Part shown: positions 17,501-31,292 of the stretch, piece after piece
Layout: each line of letters opens with the position of its first letter
Numbering within the stretch: the first letter of the stretch is position 1
From: Climacium dendroides
Lineage: Eukaryota; Streptophyta; Bryopsida; Hypnales; Climaciaceae
Assembly: GCA_950106755.1 (NCBI GenBank)
Contig: OX467087.1
Span: 5,460,047 to 5,524,046, forward strand
Length of the DNA stretch: 64,000 bases
Direction of reading: 5' to 3'
Notes under the pieces: model-generated
Database searches by the model: none
Told to the model about the DNA's origin: nothing
What the model saw: only the letters and a program-made list of their open reading frames with translations
Made by a program: the position numbers and the translations under genes

Positions 17501-20500
17501 GATTGACATATCCCATTCTCGTTGAATTATTTTGTGCTAGCAGTAGTAGAGTTGATGGTGTACATACGACACGAGAGATGGTGTCTTCCCAGTTCAAGCA
17601 GATCTGTGTAAACTGTGAAAAATACAACGTACGCTTAGGTTTGATTAAATTGAACCGCTCAATCAACTTATTTATACACTTGCGATTGTGTTTTGATAAC
17701 GTAGAAATGATGTCTTATGCAGGTGGGATTTTTGCTTTCATCAAGGTCGAGTCATAGAGCACGTGCATGGTCATGTGGACGTTGTACACAAACAATTCCA
17801 CTCTAAGTGGCTTCCATGGTAGGTCATTTTGTCATATGCAGAATGAGTGGAGTGGGGGTCTTTAGAACGATACGTGTTAAAACTGAACAGCAGCCTCTAT
17901 GAAGGACTTATATGACTTTTATCAATATGTTATGATCGTTATGTACTGTACATTGTAAAATGTTTACGTTCTTTGGGGATAGTGCAGGCGCATGAAGCCT
18001 CGGGATTTGGTTTTCCAGCGTTACTGGCGGCGAGATGAGGACGGCACCTACGGTATGCCATCTAAAATGTATTTTTGTATCGGGTTAAATTTGAACACCA
18101 GGGGTCTTATTCTTTCAGAAATCGTCGGAGTGGCATTTGAATCTGAAGATGAATGTCCTTATGAATATTCCGACATAGTGCCCTACGTTTTGAGATACTT
18201 GTCCCTCACGTTTTTCAAGTTTTGTTAATTTTCATGAATGTGTGGCAGTCATACTCTACAACTCAGTCAAGCATGACAAGTGTCCTCCCAGCAAGAAATT
18301 CACACGAGCTTGGTTACAAAGTGAGATCATGAACTCCTCTAGTTTTCAGTGTAATCCTAACCTAGCATGATTACACATCTTATTGTTTGCTGCATTGCAG
18401 GCATGTATATTTTTGATCATTTGCCTTTCAAACATCTTAAACGTGCGAGCATGATTCTAGCAACTTAAATGAATACGGTTTGCAACTTAATGATATGAAA
18501 TCCCCTGGAATGTGCTTTGCTTACTACAGAATTGGAAATTATATGCTATACGTCTCATCATTTACTGAAGCGGTGCTCATTTCTCGCAAGATGCTGCAAT
18601 AACTGAAATTGTGGTTTCTGCTTGTGAAGGCGGAGGCTACATAATATCACCATTGAAGGGAAAGAATGGGGATGTGAGGCGGTGCACGGTGATGCACATA
18701 TTGAAGGTGGACTGGAAAGACTGGAAAGGGCTTTGGAGGAAGTCTCGCAACCGGGCCATGACACTTCTCATGCTCGAGCGTATTGCAGGTTATTGCTTCT
18801 GTCTGACCAATTTCTTGAGAAAGAATACCACTTGAGTGTGAGGTTCAGTATACACGTTTGGGAACTGGAAATTTTCCTTGGCACTCGTGATCTTAGAATG
18901 GAGTGTGTCACTCTTGCGGAGTCGCATGATAAATTGGTTGGAGAACGATGGTTCTATGGTGATCTTTTCCTGTCAGAAGCACGCAAAGATGTGATCTATG
19001 AAGAGTAACGAAGACCATTAGAATTTAAAGCAATAGGACTTGGGATGAAGTGTAGAATTACATGAATTTAAAACTCTACGCAATTATAGTTGGCTTCTGA
19101 AATTCTCTCAGGACTAACGACCCTATCTTGCACATTCTATCAGCGATTCGTGAGCTCTACAAGGTGAAGGATAGACCAATCATCTCAAAACAGCCGGAAA
19201 TTCGGCAGAAGAATGAGGACATTTTCTATGAGAGTACAGAAGGTCGACCAGAAACTGCGAACATAGAATCGAGTCGGGATAGGGAACCAATGCAACCAAC
19301 TCTTCAAGAATCAGAAAATAAATTCCTCGTCGTTGCTGATGATGAATTTTTTGATGCTGATGAGGGCCATACATCTTGGGAACGTGGAATGGAGCCTGAG
19401 CTTATATCTTCAGATGAAGGCCAGGGTTCATCCATGGACGAAGCTGAACATGAACCACGCAGCTTCGTACGATTTCTTCGCACCCAAATGATTTTCTCTG
19501 CCTAGTGCATTTTTTTAAAGTGTTGTTTACATACGTTCTGAAATTTCACCCAATTATTTACGCAAAGGAACATAGATCTTTGTGCATAAATATTTTTTCA
19601 GAGTACAACACCAGAAAAAGAAATTCAGTCATAAACCAACCAATAAAACAATGGAGTTAAAACTAATGGTTTTTGTCGTAATCCTCAGCCTCATTTTTGA
19701 CATTTCATCTCTCTGGTTTGTGGGGCACTTTTTAACTGTTACATGGTGGTGCACGCTCCTCAGAACGCTGTATCAAGGGCTGCAACAATTGTCAAACGAT
19801 TTCAGGACCTTACCTCAGGTGCCGTAGTACAGCCCATAGCTTAGATCTGGGGTTTTAAAATTCCTAAGTTCACCCCGCTTCCAGTGTCTTTGCTATCTTC
19901 CGAGTATACAATTACAGTAGAAAATCATGAGGGATATTGCCTTCATCGTTGCATTGAGCATTGACACTCATGTTGTGAGATTCATCAGGTCAAAGACACC
20001 CTTCATTTTCAAGGAACACTGGACCAAGCGAGTGGACAGATGATGCTGACCTGGAGTTTATGACTCGAGAATCCTCGTTGGGGACTATGACATGGGGGAG
20101 TGCTGAACCTAGCACCTTCCTGATACGCGGAAAACGCTACCTTAGGGACAATAAGAAGGTGACTGCCATCTTCTTTATTACCATGATTGTGAAGTGTCTT
20201 TCATATATTCAAAGGTGTAGAATTGGCACAGATTGGTGTTGGTGCTACTTCTTTTCTTCATCGTATGACTGCTATGCTTATGTAATAATTTTCATGTATT
20301 TCATCTATTTGGGCCTACGGGAAGTCGAGACTTTACCTTGTCTAACTGCGGGGTTGATGTTTAGGTGCAGGCAGGGAACCCATTGATGCAGGTAGTAGCG
20401 GCGGACTGGTTTAGATCAGACAAACGTGAGGACCATATTGCTGCTCGCGACGGTTGCGTCATTCAGAAGCTCTTTGCTAAACAGGTGCTTAACTTCTGTC

Positions 20501-22806
20501 TTATTCTCTGCTGCAGGCTCAAACCCTTACTTTCCGTCCCAAATCCTTCTTTACTCTTAGTAATCTATGCATCTACAATATGTATTGACCTTGAATTGGT
20601 TCTGCTGTAAGCAATAGTAATCACTGAGTTATCCAATCCATGACTCCAGGTCTACTTTCCACTGTATGACCGCGCTGAGCTTATTCTTATATACGTTGTG
20701 TTTCTAATTTTCTATCCCTTCACTTGGATAGTGTGCATTAACAGTTTTCTTTAAAAATAAATCTCACACCTAAAAGCATCTTGTCTTTAGTGCTGACTTC
20801 TTCTGTAATCGGCATGGCAGAAAAGTGCTCAAAAAGTGACTGAATCATATTTTGTGGTCATCAATCTTCAAGTGAGTTCAACACTGTACTTCGTCCCAGA
20901 GTCTAGTTGTTACCCACTTAGAGATTGTGCTTTCTTGTTTGCTCATAGCTCCTCCGTGCATTTATTGGCTAATTCTACGCATTCTCATTTCTTTAAGTTC
21001 TATGCTTGATGAAAATGTGGTAAATGCACCTTTTGGCTAAGCCTATTGAGGGACTGCAGGTACCTGGTACACCTTGTTACAGCCTAGTGTTGTACTATAT
21101 GGCTAACAAGCGGCTCCAGGATATCCCACTTCTTGAATCCTTCGTCCGTGGTGACAACCATTACCGTGATAGCCGTTTCAAACTCTGCCCTCATGTAGCC
21201 AAGGTTCGCTGTTTCCAACACTGAATCGTTCTTTGAAAAGAACATTAATGGCGATTAACCTGAGCTACACATAAATAGCTTCATTGATTTTTTCTAAAAT
21301 ATTGCGTAGGAAACATGGGTGTCAAATAAAATTAAAACATACGTAATTTTTGTGATTGTGCTGGTAATAGGACCCCACAGCCTATCATCTTCAGCTCATA
21401 TTCTGGAGTGAATTTTATTTTGGTTGATTAATATAAATTTGATTTCTTATCGGTGATTATTTAACATGACGCATACCTTAGAAAATCTTAATGCGGTTCA
21501 ACAATGATTCAATTTGCAACCTATATATTCTTTACGATGGTTAAGGCCCCCAAACCCTTGATTCCATCAAGAATCTTCAAATACTGTTCAAACCAGTTTG
21601 TTCTAGGTTTTTTTTATATGTTATATAATTTTCAAAGAGCTATGTCAAAAAATTCAATGTTGATGATGGGGTGGGTCTTGAATGGTGTAAATCAACATGC
21701 CTAGATTTGTTTGAGAGGCTGTGGCTTGAAAAAATAAACGTTGATAAGATTTTGAGTCAACGGGATCGTCAACTTTGATATTTATTCATTTACAAGTGAC
21801 GAAGTTTTTTTGCTTTAATTTTTTTCTATTCCCGCCGGGCATTGTGTACTGCAAGGTACATGTTTCTTTGTTCTAATGCGAATCATCTGTGTTTCAGTTT
21901 TAACTTGGACACTCATTCTTGTCCACTGATGCATAATTCCACAGTTCAGTTTGGGTCCTTCATATGATCAAATTAATTTATTGTGTGTATTTGGGTTTCA
22001 GGGTTCATGGATGGTGAAGCAGAGTGTAGGAAAATCAGCTTGCTTAGTGGGAGAGGCTCTGGACATAACCTATTACTCCTCTGACAACTACTTGGAGGTA
22101 GACACTCTTAAATGTTCTTTTACGTTGCTATGATTACAGGGGGCAGCAGCTGATGCAGTAAATTTTCTTTTCTGGAATTGAATTTCATATGAGGTTCCAG
22201 AAGACTTTCTTGGCAATAGATCACAGCAGTATCGCTAATGGAATGTGGGATTATTTGGAAACCTTACTGAAAATTTTACTGATTGGAAGTTTGATGGCCT
22301 GATTTTGTGCAGTTGGACATCGATATTGGGTCATCGTCAGTTGCGAAGGGAGTCGTTAATCTTGTACTGGGTTATGTCACAAAGTTAGTCATGGATATGG
22401 CTTTCCTCGTCCAGGTATATTTGATTCCATCTCCTTTCTCAGTATCTCGTCACAGTGACAGACCCTTTTAGGCGATTTTAGGGATCATCTCAAGTGTGTG
22501 TTACTCTAATTCATGTAGTTTTTTGACGGCTATATTTTAGAAACAGAGCTAGTACCATTTGTAAGGATTCTTCTTGTGACTTGATTATTTTTAGCTGTTT
22601 AGTAGCCTGGTTACCTCAGATTGGGTACTTCTCTGATATGTGAGGTCGAACCTTTCTCCGTGTCATCTGATAATCTATGTTGTCCTGAAACTGGTGGCGG
22701 TTCTTAACAGGCAAATACGGAAGAAGAGCTACCAGAGAAACTATTGGGGACTATTCGTATCTCTAACTTGGAAATGCAAAAAGCCGTGCTTCCACCGCCA
22801 GAGTAA
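14534..22806 (+). CDS. EDR2L: EDR2-like PH-START-DUF1336 protein, 23 exons, 784 aa
   Basis: Plant EDR2 family proteins bind phosphoinositides/lipids and in Arabidopsis restrain salicylate-dependent cell death. Coding exons: 14534-14683, 14988-15062, 15189-15242, 15451-15516, 15748-15818, 16256-16350, 16563-16655, 17008-17060, 17307-17410, 17723-17818, 17988-18052, 18249-18320, 18630-18788, 19037-19049, 19112-19466, 19764-19818, 19989-20158, 20365-20484, 20821-20871, 21060-21203, 22002-22097, 22313-22414, 22711-22806. Domains: PH (about 8-115, with GRETIHGR and AARWMQAFRE); START (about 190-385, with SPWQIFGCKNG, LGPSRAEWDF, KPRDLVFQRYW); acidic linker (FFDADEGH); DUF1336/EDR2_C (about 545-784, with FLIRGKRYL, YRDSRFKL, DIGSSSVAKG). 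The 13-nt exon 14 is needed to keep frame between START and linker. The exon 13 acceptor is an unusual GAAG. Start is ATG 14534 in a good plant context (ACCATGGGG). Confidence 0.93.
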
Positions 22807-25059
22807 CTAATATATTGATTCACGGATTTGGTTATGTTTTTTTTTCCTACGGTTGTGCAAAACACACTGGGGATGCAAGCGAAAGGCCAAAGAGTCAAGG
22901 TACTCTCTTTCAAATCTCACATCAGCTAGTGCCAACGATGAACAAATTGATCTTGGACATCTTAGGTTAAATCCTTTCTGATATGTAGTACATTATTGAA
23001 TCAGAATATAAACTGTGCAGATTTAGCTTTGAGATGACAAATCTTGAGAAGTGAGCTTAAGAGTTATTCACTATGAGGTAATCTGCAGAGATGTTGCAGA
23101 TTGGTCATCCTCATGATAGACGATTGTTTTATTTGATACAATGAATTGGTAGTTCTATTTGTTTTAACAAGCAATTTGTTTACAGACATAAGGTGTAACG
23201 CACCTTGTGCTGTTGGTTTCTGTGCATAGCGATCGATGAATGTGGTAAGAATTTTTTCAAATGCCAAGAATAAATGCCGTATTTTTCTTCATTAGAAGCT
23301 TTTTATGGCGAGTAAGGGCATTTCTATTTTGTCGTCAAAGTAGACACCTGACTACCAGTTCATCGGTTTGATTGTCATTTAAGCTTACTCAGTACCTACA
23401 TTGCGTCTCTCAATGCATGGTTGTGATGTGATGCACGTGCACACCCTGAATTCTACTTGCGTGCGTTGAATAAAGGCAACCAAAACGAGTCTTGAGTTTA
23501 TGGTATTCACACAAGGAAACAAGCAGCGTTGATGGATAGTAGTACTTTCTTGTGCAGATAATTGATTTTGCGTGGTGCATATGCGAGAGAAACTAGAAGC
23601 GAAAAGAACGGTTGAAAATGAAATAGAGAATCCAGTGCTAAGGTCAGATATTCTGCTATGAAGCTCATATCTGTCAATGAAAGCACGCATATTCGAAATA
23701 AGCTAGTAATGAAATAAAGAAATAAGTAATTCAAAATGATTTGCACCAAAATGGAAGGAAAGAGGAAATGCTCCAGCTATGATGTTTCTCACATGGCCTA
23801 ATAAACTACTTGGGCCTGGATCCTGACGCTCAGATACTGTCAGATTGCAGAGAAACAACCTTGTAAACACTTTTTTACGTCTTGGACAGGCGAAATATCT
23901 TTGCTTCGATTATCGTTTTTGCGAGAGCCCAGTCAGATCATCTACTAATAAAAAGAGAGATATGGAATGAAATATTTGCAGTGATTACCAGTTTTGCCAG
24001 GGTTTGTATCATTCAGCAACAGAATCAACAAGAACCGGACGAATATGCACCACCGTGCCGCATAGTCAGCCAAAAGAGGACACACCCATTACTTATTGTA
24101 CACTTGACGACATACACCTCACTCATCAGCCATGATTTTGGCAGCTTCCCCGACTCCCAGCCATGTCACCGAATTTATTGACGATTCTCTTTGAGTTGAT
24201 TTTTACGTTATTTCGTCCCAGGAACCCGGAGACCGCTCCAAATCAAGGAGGCCCACTTCCAAAAGAGGCCGCACCACATCAATGGCAACGTCCTCTTTTA
24301 ACTTTTAACTTGATCGCGCCACCTACCCACTAAGCAGTGTTTTTTTTATGCACGATTTTGCGCCATTTGGGTAAAGCCCAAAGACGTTTGCTATTTTCTG
24401 TAAAGCAAATTTTCATTTTGGGGGTCAAAACAGCCAGATTACTGCTGTATATCTTAAGACCTATTTTAAGAACAATAGCCAATTTTTACGTAGGTATCAC
24501 CTAGTTTTGATATAGCTATCACCAGGTATCATCCAAGTATCACATGAGTATTGAAAAAATACCTGGCTACTTCTACTCCGTGAAAGAAAGACTGCCACCT
24601 AGCGTTCCACGCTGAAAGGAGCCAGCGTACTCATGTTGGGAACACCCGTTCCCAGCGCACACGGCCGAGGGTGACGGAGCCCGCGATGAAGGTGACGACG
24701 GCCGAAGGGGAATGGCGATGGCGATGATGGAGGGAAAGCAAATCATCACAGCAGGCGCACTTTTGTTGTTTTCCGAGGCTGGCTGGTGCTGCTGTTGTTG
24801 ATGAGCTGTGCAGATCATTTTGGATGAAATGCCGCCGATTCCAAGGACACTAGGATCATTGCCCCTGACTGTCGCATACTAGTACGATACTCCTTCGTTC
24901 CCGTGCTATCAATAATAATGCCGCGTCTTCTTCGCGCTATGCGTCTCCCGTCTCTCAAATAGCGCCCGTGTGTTTGCTTTTCGTTTTTTCGGGTACCAAC
25001 CATTGGGCGACGTATCGGTCCTAGCGGATCGGCAGTTTCTTTGTCTGTGACAGCGAGTG
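22807..25059. other. Intergenic region between EDR2-like and ALE2-like genes
   Basis: The first few hundred bases are probably 3' UTR. The rest has no recognisable gene on either strand; open frames such as 23385-23749 (minus) lack homology. Around 24490-24570 there are short direct repeats of a GTATCAC motif. From about 24600 the sequence becomes GC-rich with GATGGCGATG-type repeats, consistent with promoter DNA. Confidence 0.4.
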
Positions 25060-26781
25060 AGAGCTTCTCAGAATGCTGGAGGTGATGGTGAAGTTGCTGG
25101 GATTCTTGGGATGTGGGCATTTGTGGAGGAGAGACTCGCTTTGGTGTTAGGTATGTCTTGATGGTGGATTTCTGCGGTGGAGTTTTGGTTTATGCGTCCG
25201 TGGCGGAGTTTGATGGATGGCTGATTGCGGAGGGGAAGGGGGAGGGGGAGGGGGAGGAGAAGGTGCTGCATTGTGTTGTGGTTGCGAGGTAATGAGTTAT
25301 TATGGTTGCGTGAGTAAGTACAGGTCTGGATTTGCTCTGGAGAGAAGAGTCACTCTTGGATGTCCTTTTCCAATGCGCGCTTGTTGCGTTTTTGTGTAGG
25401 CGTAGGACGAGAGTAGTAGAACATCGTGTTTGAGTGCCGGAAACTAGGACCGTGCGTCTTTTCCTGGTGTAATCATTTGACAGGTCCTGGTTGTGTGCTG
25501 GTGGAGTGTCACTCAGGGCAGTGTTGAGCTCGTTGGGTACCTGTTGAATCGGAGGACCCGTCCGTGGACGATTTCGCGTTGACGACAGGGAAACACCGGT
25601 TTAGGTCGCTTCTTGCGCCAATCTTTGAAAGCAAGGAAGATATTCAATGATGATTTTGTACTAAATGCGTTCCACATTGAAGGCTTGAGAATCCTCATGC
25701 GCTGCAGTGAGCTACAGGTGTACGAGCCTCGTGGTTGCGTAGACAGGACTACTGCTTTGCCTCTGTCCTACTTTCCTACTCCCTTACTTTGCGTTACTTT
25801 GAGACAGGAGTAGCGGCACCAGTTGGCACATCTTTCGCGTGCTCTTTGGATTGCACTACTGCGAAGAAATGGTTAGGCGTTGGTTTGAAGGATTTAGTCC
25901 ATCTCGAACATGGTGGAATTTGATAAAAGGCCGTCAACTGTAACTTTTGTTACTCATTCATCGAGATCTTGACCGCGGAGGCTGAGCTGCACACTGCGAT
26001 AATGGTCCTTGGATATCGTCCTCTTCCTCACCCTGGATTCTACTACTCACCAGGTAGGTGTCAGGTTAGAACTTGCGTTGAGTCTTCCTAGATGGTGACA
26101 TATGTTACACGGTAGACTTGAACCTAGCAGTTCTTGGCCGATATTTTACAATTAGATTTTCCCTACGCTTCTTCCACTGGACAGTCGTAATGAACGTGGG
26201 TTTTTATTGCAGAGGTTGCCAAGCGTGAAATGTAAACACTTAACCAAGACCTTGATATCTCCCCAAACAATGAGAGTCTTTCAAGACCAGTGTCTGATGC
26301 GGCTACGTGAATCTTGAGTGGTGACCTAGAGTTGCCGGACTTGGCATTGGAAGTTTGATCAACAGACTCTTTGCAGTACTCTATCTCGACTTTGCAACAG
26401 AAAATTTTAGGATTCTCTCTATCGTAGAACTATCAGGAGCATATGTGAGCGTAGGGGTAAGCGGACTAGGTTTTTCTTCAAGGACTGATAAGGATGGAAG
26501 GAGGGTCTGGATGCACTGGATATGAATGCTTAAAGCATCAATTGTTTGCATCTGCGAGCAGAGAATCCAAAGGCTTAGAACTTGTTACTCGCTGACTCCG
26601 GTGCCTTTTTTTTGGTTCGATTTGGAGTCTGACTGAAGGGTTTGGAAGCCTTTCACCTATAGATATCTACAGCTTCCCGGGGTAAACGAAGAATATATTT
26701 TAGGTTGAGACACTGAGAGAATCAATGTAGCCTTTAGTGGGCTACACTCACCAGCATTCATGTGTTTAAGCGTTTGTCAAA
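25060..26781 (+). promoter_or_regulatory. Probable 5' leader of the ALE2-like gene
   Basis: GC-richer, purine-rich sequence with a GGGGGA tract near 25230-25260 resembles moss 5' UTRs. Likely leader splice donors follow at about 25288 (GCGAG before GTAATGAG) and 26052 (CACCAG before GTAGGTG). The segment ending at 26052 contains an upstream ATG at 26003 whose short frame runs into the donor. No frame here joins sensibly to the signal-peptide exon at 26782, so it is treated as leader rather than coding. Confidence 0.4.
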
Positions 26782-29700
26782 ATGCGCAGCAATCTCTGCA
26801 GGATTGTAGGGTTGCTGCCTGTGCTATTTCTGGCAGCAATTCTTGGAATCTTTGGTTACGGTGAGTGTAATTTTTTACCCTGGGGTTCCGTATGTTCATC
26901 CATCCTGTCAGCTATCTGACCAGCTCCTTTCTAACTTGCAGCTGAATTCTTAAAAGATATTTATAACCAGAATGTCGAGAGAGTTGTTCTGCTTGAATAA
27001 TTGCTCGTGGTCCATGTTTCGCGGTCTCTTACATCATTTGTACATCTATGTTGCAGATGATTTGGAGAATTCTCCTGCATGCCACTCAGGTTTGCAATGC
27101 AAGAACCGGATCAGATTAGAGGTAGTAGTTTATTCCCGCAGAAGTTTATTGTCAAGGAGGCTTTCCGTAGGAGATCCTTCTTTGCTCCATTTTGCAAAGA
27201 GACGGTCTTCTGAGTCGGCTACTGAATCAAGTATTGAGCCAAACTCTGCTGATGAATCCTTCTCTTTAGCCGATTTTCCTGGTCCATCTGAATCTCTAGT
27301 TGTTGCTGCATCTGCATCTATCGCTCCATCCGAAGCTGGCTATCACACAGAAAGTTCTAACATACAAGCTTCACCTGCCCAAGCACCTGCAACTGGTGAG
27401 TCGACATGGGTCTTGCATGCATGTGCTGCGTTTTCTCTTGTCCAGTTGGTTGATGCAAGTCACTGCAGTTCATCTTTTTATTTTGGATATTGCGCATTCT
27501 TATACTGATCCCTATACTAGGAATTTTGTTCAGGAACTTAAGGAACATCGTCTGAACAGTAGACCAAATTTCAGTTGGGGGGGTGATGTTGTGACAACCA
27601 TTTCTGATTTACAACTGTTTAAGTTTCTAACAGGCTACCTTGTTCGTCTATGTCTGCAGCGCCTCCTCCACTCGAACCTGCTGTTCCACCATCTCCTTTG
27701 AACTTCACCTATCCTGAAGGTGAGACTTCTGCTCTGTGATCTGCTGAATCAAGCAGTCTTCCTTTGCTTCCTTTCTGTTGTTATCCCTCATTTTGAAGTC
27801 TCATGTTTTCTTCAGCTTGGCTTCGAGTGACAGTCCTGTAACTGGGCATGTTTATGAATACAATTTCCTAATAGTTTGTGGGGACCAAGCTGAAATTCTG
27901 ATGGATAGCTCACTTTGATTCAACAGACTGTCGTCAAGTTTGTCCAGATGGATACACATACACACCTCCAGGCGCCCCATCATGTAGTTGTGTCATCCCT
28001 ATGCATGCGCAACTTCGGCTGGGAATCAAGTTGGAAAGGCTTTTTCCCCTGGTGTCTGAGCTGGCTAAGGAACTGTCTGGTGGTCTTTTCTTACAAACTA
28101 GCCAAGTCCGTATCGTGGGAGCCAATGCCGTTGAAGCTAGCCAGGACGATACAGACGTGAGCGCAGACCTTGTGCCCTTGGATACTAAATTCGATAATAC
28201 TACTGCCCATCTTCTAGCCTCACGCCTTTGGAGTGGTCAAGTTCCATTGAATGAGACACTATTTGGAACCTACTACGTCATTTTTGTCACTTATCCAGGT
28301 ATCATCTACGCTAATAACTCCTAATCGAACGTTTTTATTACAACTTAGTGCCGATTCATGCTATTTTTTCCACAGTTTACCTGCATGAATTTCATGTTAA
28401 CAATTGAATAAGAACCTAATTTTTTGCATTGGGAACTGATCCTTGTTTCTTGATGTTCCGTGTCACTCTTATTTAGGTCTTCCTCCTCCTCCACCTGCTC
28501 AGGGAAGCGGAAGTAATGTTTCATCGCCAGGTCCGACTAACCAGCTTCCATCTGGAGTGAATCCAAATTTCAAAAACCATAAGCTCAGTTCAGGACTAAT
28601 CACTGTGATTGCTTTGGCATCAGCTATGGGTGTGTTGTTATCTATTGGTTTCGTATGGCTTATTCTCCTACGCCGCAGCTTGAATGAGAAATCCGCACCT
28701 TCAGTTGTTGGCCCCCTGCACACTTATTTCAATCCTAAACCTGAAGGTGTGCAATTGCTCCAATTGAGAATGAATGCTTATTTCAACTCTAAACCTGAAG
28801 GTGTGCCTCTTCATCTGATCCATCTGAAATGAAGCATCTGTCAGTATATGTTACTGGCCGAATTTTTGTTTTAGTGCTGTGCGTGTTTGGTTTTGACTTG
28901 ATTGATATTTGTTATAGTTCTAATGACTCTGCCCAATCTTGTTATCTGTTTCTCCGTGGCTGCTCCATATTAGCGATACGAGTGATACACCCTGTGCTTT
29001 TATCTCCTGTGAGGACGACCTCCTCTCGGTAAGGCTCCCATGTTCTGAAAATCTGATGTCCTATGTACTGCAGGATCTTTATTATCAGGAAGCATGGCAA
29101 GCTCCACAACAATATCTTATGAATCTAGCATGGCCAATTATACCGGCACTACCAAGACTTTCAGTTTAGCAGAATTAGAAAGAGCAACAGATAATTTCAG
29201 ACCAGACAATGTAGTTGGTGAAGGTGGCTTTGGACAAGTTTACCAAGGGGTTCTGGACAGTGGTATTGAAGTGGCTGTGAAGGTATTGAGAAGGGATGAC
29301 CATCAGGGTGGCCGTGAGTTTATTGCGGAGGTGGAAATGTTGAGCAGGCTGCATCATCGCAACCTCGTGAAGTTGATCGGGATCTGCACCGAGGAAATTC
29401 GATGTTTGGTTTATGAGCTCATCACGAATGGCAGTGTGGAATCTCATTTGCATGGTATGCAGTAGTTCTGAACCCTGGAAACTGCGACTCAGTGAAGTTC
29501 TTTCGATAAAAGTTGCGAATCTGGATCTTATGTCACGAAATCCTTTACATTGAGAACTCAGTGGGGTCTACAGAATCCTGGATGCTGCATGATGTATCAC
29601 TAATTTATGTTCTTTCTGTAATATGCACATCGCTAGATTATGATGCATCGTCAGTGAGTTTGTTTCACCAAAGTTTTTCAACCAAATTTTGATTCACGTT

Positions 29701-31292
29701 CTCTTTAAGTTGGTGGATTATCGCTTCTTTGATGCTCTGGTTGGCCTGCATGGCAATCATGGTGATACGGCAGGAAGCTGCACGTGTTTACTTTATTCGT
29801 GCTCTGTGCTACTGCCTTTCAGGTATAGATAAATATAGTTCTCTCAACTGGGATGCTCGTGTCAAAATTGCGTTGGGGTCTGCTCGTGGTCTAGCATACC
29901 TACATGAGGATTCTCAGCCTCGGGTGATTCATAGAGATTTTAAAGGGAGCAATATTCTTCTTGAGGACGATTACACTCCAAAAGTATCTGACTTCGGTCT
30001 AGCTAAATCGGCAGCCGAGGGAGGAAAGGAGCATGTTTCAACTCGAGTAATGGGCACGTTTGGGTACTTACCTTCCACCTTGTCTCGATTTCATGTATAT
30101 TGACCAAAGCATGAATTAGGTTCTCAATTTTACTTCTAATGTTCGGGTAGAACCGACTCCATCACTAGTATGTCTCTTGAGAAATGATTCAATGATATTT
30201 CCCCTAGGTTTAATCCGAAGACAAGATTTGCTAGCGTTGTCTTTATATCGAATCTTCAAATTCACCTCACCCTATTGCTGAAGCTCTGCGCTTGATGGAC
30301 TTTGACGTATTCCTTTGTCGTCAGAATCAGCATCTCTAGTCATCGAGCAAGTATTCAGGGAGCGAATAGAATTGTTTTCAGAATTTTGTACCAGATACAA
30401 TTTTGATACGGATTTTGAGGTGTAACCCTGCCTGCGTGCGTGGATAGAGTGTTTAGTCTAACTTTCAATATTCCCTCTCGGTTTCAATATTCCTTCTCGG
30501 GTGACTAATCGGTCTTGCATCTAATCGTACTACAGGTACGTGGCTCCGGAGTACGCAATGACCGGACATCTACTGGTGAAGAGTGACGTTTACAGTTATG
30601 GAGTGGTCCTCCTGGAGCTCATCTCGGGGCGCAAGCCTGTGGATATGTCGCAACCGCCTGGGCAAGAGAATCTCGTCACATGGGCTCGGCCGCTCCTTAC
30701 AAGCCAGGATGGTCTTGAACAGTTGGTCGACCCTTATCTGGGAGACGACTTTCCATTTGACAGCTTTGCCAAGGTAGCTGCCATAGCTTCCATGTGTGTC
30801 CAACCTGAAGTTTCGCATCGCCCGTTCATGGGCGAGGTCGTGCAGGCTTTGAAAATGCTCTACAATGAACCCGAAGGAGCGAGATCGGAGGTAACGTCCT
30901 GGCTGAGGGAAACATCGCCGACTTCTCACTTGGTGGACACGCATCACTCGGAGTTTCTGCACGACGCCTCCTTCATTAGTAGTGATTACGATTCGGGGCC
31001 CTTCGAGACCTTGGATCTTCAAGAGCAACGGAAGCGGAAGCCTCTTTCGGCTTCTGCTACCATGACAAGCTCTGGATCGAGGGGGTTCTGTCGACACCAT
31101 TCGGGCTCTATCCGACGCTACAGTGCTTCCGCTCCGCCCAAGGCTTCTTCACTGCCGAGATCTCTGTGGTATGCATTGCGAGGAACGAATTCCAAGCCTG
31201 AAGCATCAGAAAGCATGAGTGAACATGGAGCAGATCATCATAGATACTTGGATTCTCAGCGCAGGAGATTTTACTCGGGTTTTTGGTCTTGA
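26782..31292 (+). CDS. ALE2: ALE2-like receptor protein kinase, 8 exons, 832 aa
   Basis: ALE2 is a plasma-membrane receptor-like kinase that in Arabidopsis acts in epidermis specification. Exons: 26782-26860, 27057-27395, 27660-27719, 27927-28298, 28477-28746, 29074-29454, 29823-30063, 30536-31292; all phases join. Order: signal peptide (1-27); Ser/Pro-rich stretch; ALE2-type extracellular domain (about 160-283, with [35 protein letters not shown]); Pro-rich spacer; membrane segment (about 323-347); kinase with GEGGFGQV (422-429), Lys443, HRDFKGSN (537-544, so an RD-type kinase), DFG at 557-559 and [20 protein letters not shown]; Ser-rich tail. All residues expected for an active kinase are present. 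The end of exon 5 carries a duplicated donor 54 nt apart (28747 and 28801), so an 18-residue in-frame insertion is possible. Confidence 0.93.

Noticed and set aside
18682..19008. A 108-codon frame overlapping EDR2-like exon 13.
   Set aside because: It is in a different frame from the family-matching START sequence and continues into an intron.
24573..25271. Minus-strand His/Gln/Pro-rich frames before the ALE2-like gene.
   Set aside because: The composition comes from GATGGC and GGGGGA repeats in probable leader DNA; no homology.
30570..31100. A 176-codon minus-strand frame opposite the kinase exon.
   Set aside because: It is a shadow of the conserved kinase coding strand and shows no domain of its own.
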